From contig NZ_QAOF01000007.1 of NCBI RefSeq assembly GCF_003050745.1, forward strand, positions 62,001 through 126,000: a DNA stretch of 64,000 bases, in the 5' to 3' direction. Origin of the DNA: Sphingomonas sp. PP-CE-3G-477 (GTDB lineage: Bacteria > Pseudomonadota > Alphaproteobacteria > Sphingomonadales > Sphingomonadaceae). Below the pieces are notes generated by a model. The model was not told the origin of the DNA and did not search any database. It worked only from the letters and a program-made list of their open reading frames with translations. Positions 59,714 to 64,000 of this stretch are shown piece after piece; the stretch's first letter is position 1, and every line of letters starts with the position of its first letter. The translations under genes were made by a program, and so were the position numbers.

Positions 59714-60135
59714 GCCGATTTGCGCGCGGCGGCGTGCCCCGCCTCGATCATCGCGTCGGCGAGTATCGTGTAGGCCGCTGCCCATGCATCGTGCGTAGCC
59801 GTATCGAACAGATCGCCGAGCTGCACGGCCAGCGTATCGAGCAGCGCGGCACCGACCACCGCATAGTGGCGATCGAGCACGCCGTAGCCGACATGCCGGA
59901 TCGCAAGCTCGCGCGCGACCGGGAGGAGTTCGTCGAGCCGGTCGAGCGAATCCACCACGGATGCGAGGGTCAGGACGAGCTTTCGACCCTGTTCGACCAT
60001 GTCGCCGCGGAACAGCGGGCGGGTATCCGGAGCGAGCTGGAAAAGCCGGGCGTAGAACGCGGCGGCGACCGCATCGGGGATCGGCAGGACGTGGATGAAG
60101 CTGTCCTGGACGAGATTTATCTGCCGGGAGTCCAT
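59710..60135 (-). CDS. Single-domain globin
   Basis: 141 residues with a flavohaemoglobin-like haem pocket. Tyr28 (B10) in FYARLFQLAPDTRPLF, Phe42 (CD1), Gln49 (E7) and proximal His81 (F8) in ELAIRHVGYGV. It would bind O2, NO or CO in the cytoplasm. ATG 60135 is chosen as the family-standard start; the open frame extends further upstream without support. The stop overlaps the MCP-like start (ATGA). Confidence 0.9.
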   Translation of the reverse strand: MDSRQINLVQDSFIHVLPIPDAVAAAFYARLFQLAPDTRPLFRGDMVEQGRKLVLTLASVVDSLDRLDELLPVARELAIRHVGYGVLDRHYAVVGAALLDTLAVQLGDLFDTATHDAWAAAYTILADAMIEAGHAAARKSA

Positions 60136-60226
60136 TGTAATCGCATCCTTTATACCCCGAAAGAATGCGTAGGCGGCGAAGGTTAACGAGGTGAAAAGGC
60201 CGGAGTGTTCGATCGCGAATGGGCAC

Positions 60227-60264
60227 AAAAAAGCCGGCGAGGGATAATCCCCTGCCGGCTTTTT
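60227..60264. terminator. Bidirectional rho-independent terminator
   Basis: AAAAAAGCCGGCGAGGG-ATAAT-CCCCTGCCGGC-TTTTT. A GC stem of about 11 pairs with A-run and T-run on opposite sides. It ends groEL (minus strand) and separates it from the globin gene promoter. Confidence 0.88.
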
Positions 60265-60357
60265 CGTTGGTCGTCTTGGTCGGAACGGAGGACCGGCGAA
60301 GCCGGCCCTTTTCGTCGGACGGGACTGGGGCTTGCGCCGCCCAGCCCGCCGGCCGTT

Positions 60358-62125
<1,768 letters not shown>

Positions 62126-62164
62126 TCACGTCAGCATGACGCCGACGATCCCGAGCCCGTCGGG

Positions 62165-62452
62165 TCAACCGACGATGCCGAGAATGTCCGATTCCTTCAT
62201 GATCAACAGGTCTTCGCCGTCGACCTTGACCTCGGTGCCCGACCATTTGCCGAACAAGATCTTGTCGCCGGTCTTGACGTCGAGCGGGGTGATCGTGCCG
62301 TTCTCGGCGCGAGTGCCGGTGCCGATGGCGACGACTTCGCCTTCCTGCGGCTTTTCCTTGGCGGTGTCGGGGATGATGATGCCGCCAGCCGTCTTCTCTT
62401 CGGCTTCGAGGCGCTTCACCAGCACGCGATCATGCAACGGACGAAAGTTCAT
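62165..62452 (-). CDS. groES: 10 kDa co-chaperonin GroES
   Basis: 95 residues. [35 protein letters not shown] (in parts) includes the mobile loop [12 protein letters not shown]. Beta barrel ends with [11 protein letters not shown]. It caps GroEL. First gene of the operon; the ATG is 34 bases downstream of the CIRCE element. Confidence 0.98.
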   Translation of the reverse strand: MNFRPLHDRVLVKRLEAEEKTAGGIIIPDTAKEKPQEGEVVAIGTGTRAENGTITPLDVKTGDKILFGKWSGTEVKVDGEDLLIMKESDILGIVG

Positions 62453-62485
62453 GGGGTCCATGTCCTTTTGGATTGTGACAGATTT

Positions 62486-62512
62486 CTGGCACTCGACGTT
62501 ATCGAGTGCCAA
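62486..62512. promoter_or_regulatory. CIRCE operator (HrcA site) of groESL
   Basis: CTGGCACTC-N9-GAGTGCCAA, matching the known CIRCE TTAGCACTC-N9-GAGTGCTAA with one change per arm. It is 33 bases upstream of the groES ATG and just downstream of a minus-strand promoter. HrcA would repress here and release on heat stress. Confidence 0.92.
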
Positions 62513-62519
62513 CGGACGG

Positions 62520-62548
62520 CATATGTGCCTCGGGGTGCGGCATGTCAA
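62520..62548 (-). promoter_or_regulatory. groESL promoter
   Basis: On the minus strand: -35 TTGACA (62548-62543), 17-base spacer, -10-like CATATG (62525-62520). It lies just upstream of the CIRCE element, so HrcA binding would cover the transcription start. Sigma-70-like rather than sigma-32-like. Confidence 0.7.
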
Positions 62549-62635
62549 AGGTTCCGGGGGCGAATTTTTTTCGGGCGGGCGTGGTATTCGGGCATCGTGG
62601 CTGAGGGGGTGGTGATCGTGCTGCTGAGCACTGCC

Positions 62636-62713
62636 GTTCTCCTGCGCACGCAGGAGTCCAGGGTGACGGAGGGCGGTGCTTGGTATCCTGGACTCCTACG
62701 TTTGCAGGAGAAC
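62636..62713. repeat. Type-B-like palindrome, diverged copy 5
   Basis: gttctcctgcgcacgcagga and the complement of ctcctacgtttgcaggagaac, with inner arms gtccagg/cctggac. Same frame as other type-B copies but with changed core bases. Confidence 0.75.
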
Positions 62714-62739
62714 AGAGCCGGGTCGATGATGCCTTCTGC

Positions 62740-62835
62740 TCCCCTTCCGCTTGCGGGAGGGGTCGGGGGAGGGGTTTCTCGGGCGGGTGCGTGCGGGACT
62801 CCCCTCCCCTAACCCCTCCCGCAAGCGGGAGGGGG
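62740..62835. repeat. Type-C palindrome, copy 2
   Basis: ctccccttccgcttgcggga and the complement of ccctcccgcaagcgggagggg form the arms, enclosing a loop with ggggagggg/cccctcccc. Similar design to 13487-13608 but different core. Confidence 0.85.
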
Positions 62836-62940
62836 ACTGCGTAGTGATTGCGGTCAATGTGAGAACTCGAACGCCCGCCTGTATTGGCACCGTAATACAG
62901 GGCATTTACCTCGGTCCGCGCATGCTCTAGCTCTCGTCCC

Positions 62941-64000
62941 ATGACCGATACCGCTGCGCCGTCTTACGCCCCCTCCTATGTCGACCCTGCCCGCCCGCCG
63001 CGGAAGAAATGGCGGCTCGTGCGGGGCGTGTGGAAGTTCCTTGTCGCGATCAAGGACGCGCTCGTCCTGATCGCGATGCTGCTGTTCTTCGGGCTGATCT
63101 TCGCGGCGCTCAACGCACGGCAGAGCACCACGGCGATCAAGGATGGCGCGCTGGTGCTCGACCTCAACGGCTCGATCGTCGAGCAGCCCGAGGAACAGGC
63201 CGCGTTTGCAGCACTCTCGGGACAGAGCCGGACGCGGCAGTTTCGCCTGCGCGACGTGGTCCGCTCGATCGATACCGCACGCACCGATGCGCGAGTGAAG
63301 GTGGTGGTGCTCGATCTCGACAGCTTCGGTGGCGCGTATCCGGCGGCGCTCGGCGAAGTCGGCGACGCGCTGGCGCGGGTGCGGGCGAGCGGCAAGCCGG
63401 TGCTGGCCTATGCGACCGCCTATACCGATGGCGGCTACCGCCTCGCGGCGAATGCGAGCGAGATCTGGGTCAACCCGCTGGGCGGCACGGTCTTCATGGG
63501 TCCGGGCGGCAACCAGCTCTATTACAAGGGCCTGATCGACAAGCTCGGCGTCAACGCGCACGTCTACCGCGTCGGTCGCTACAAGTCGTTCGTCGAGCCC
63601 TACACGCGGAGCGACCAGAGCGAGGACGCGAAGGCGGCGAGCACGGCGCTGTACGGCACGTTGTTCTCGCAGTGGCGCGAGGCGATCGCCAACGCGCGGC
63701 CCAAGGCGCAGATCGCGCAGTTCATGAGCGCGCCCGACAAGGTCATTCTCGCGGCGAACGGCAATATCGCGCAGGCCAATCTGAGCGCCGGGATCGTCGA
63801 CAAGCTCGGCGACCGGACCGCGTTCGGGCGCCGCGTGGCGGAATATGCCGGGTCCGACGACAAGAAGCCCGCCGGCAACTACACCGCGATCAAGTATGAT
63901 GCGTGGGTAGAGGCCAACCCGTTGCCGACCGCGGGTGACGCGATCGGCGTGCTGACAATCGCCGGCGAGATCGTCGACGGCGAGAGCGGCCCCGGCAAGG
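62941..64000 (+). CDS. sppA: Signal peptide peptidase SppA (3' partial)
   Basis: The frame starts at ATG 62941 and runs off the window end. 353 residues are visible. One N-terminal membrane helix (about 38-60), then the protease IV domains. LVLDLNGSIVEQPEEQ and VGRYKSFVEPYTRSD are family features; the Lys of RYKS is the catalytic Lys of the family. The catalytic Ser, in the second half, is beyond the window. It degrades signal peptides released into the membrane. Divergent from groES. Confidence 0.93.
   Translation, partial: MTDTAAPSYAPSYVDPARPPRKKWRLVRGVWKFLVAIKDALVLIAMLLFFGLIFAALNARQSTTAIKDGALVLDLNGSIVEQPEEQAAFAALSGQSRTRQFRLRDVVRSIDTARTDARVKVVVLDLDSFGGAYPAALGEVGDALARVRASGKPVLAYATAYTDGGYRLAANASEIWVNPLGGTVFMGPGGNQLYYKGLIDKLGVNAHVYRVGRYKSFVEPYTRSDQSEDAKAASTALYGTLFSQWREAIANARPKAQIAQFMSAPDKVILAANGNIAQANLSAGIVDKLGDRTAFGRRVAEYAGSDDKKPAGNYTAIKYDAWVEANPLPTAGDAIGVLTIAGEIVDGESGPGK

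Larger units (their letters stand above)
62453..62940. other. Heat-shock promoter region and palindrome block before sppA
   Basis: This 488-base gap between divergent groES and sppA contains the CIRCE operator and a promoter on the groES side, then two palindromic repeats on the sppA side. No gene is supported in it. Confidence 0.75.

Noticed and set aside
59700..59725. Programmed frameshift fusing globin and MCP
   Set aside because: No slippery sequence is obvious at the ATGA junction; simple translational coupling explains it.
60136..60228. Globin start upstream of 60135
   Set aside because: The extra 31 residues are not globin-like and the family starts at MDSRQIN.

Overview
The window is high-GC chromosomal DNA of an alphaproteobacterium, most likely a Sphingomonas-type member of the Sphingomonadales. 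Evidence: a short class Ia NrdA, a polyprenyl diphosphate synthase of the ubiquinone type, many TonB/OMF/efflux genes, an AcvB/VirJ-MprF pair, an alphaproteobacterial-type LexA half-site pair (GAAC-N7-GAAC) before nrdA, and dense GC-rich palindromic repeats. No phage, insertion sequence, rRNA or CRISPR array is visible. The assignment rests on family resemblance read by eye, not on a database search.

Layout. 1-2 kb: 3' part of a PAS hybrid histidine kinase. 2.7-6.7 kb: ribonucleotide reductase nrdA and nrdB, separated by three small genes. 6.7-9.3 kb: small accessory genes (Cys-rich peptide, HigBA- and ParDE-like toxin-antitoxin pairs, DUF2442, membrane-anchored SNase). 10-20.5 kb: outer-membrane protein, acidic protein, Bcr/CflA MFS, lipoprotein, 2OG-Fe(II) oxygenase, polA, polysaccharide flippase, polyprenyl synthase. 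20.6-25.3 kb: chorismate mutase, then acvB/virJ-DUF2147-mprF-tmk. 25.5-28.8 kb: TonB-dependent receptor plus modE with a Mo-box-like operator. 29-35.8 kb: MarR-controlled FUSC/DUF1656/HlyD/NodT/DHA2 efflux operon. 35.8-39.5 kb: opgG-opgH. 39.7-48.7 kb: complete potassium operon torF-like porin/small ORF/kdpF-A-B-C-D-E. 49-51.5 kb: nhaA and an FAD/NAD(P) protein. 51.7-56.8 kb: sugar locus GPH transporter-GH68-GH31. 56.9 kb: tRNA-Gly(TCC). 57-60.1 kb: five-gene minus-strand cluster globin/MCP-like/membrane LuxR-type/4-TM protein/MarR-like. 60.4-62.5 kb: groES-groEL with CIRCE. 62.9 kb to end: 5' part of sppA.

How the genes work together. The Kdp block is a K+ scarcity module with its own two-component system and probably an outer-membrane pore. 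TonB receptor and ModE suggest molybdate-responsive outer-membrane uptake. The AcvB/MprF group suggests control of aminoacyl-phosphatidylglycerol. The sugar locus suggests sucrose/levan or alpha-glucoside use.

The best candidates for something undescribed are the globin-MCP-LuxR-membrane cluster, the ModE-linked TonB receptor, and a two-copy structured element with stem covariation placed directly after nrdB and polA. At least three classes of long perfect palindromes occupy most intergenic gaps and have entered two operons (between kdpB and kdpC, and between hlyD and nodT).
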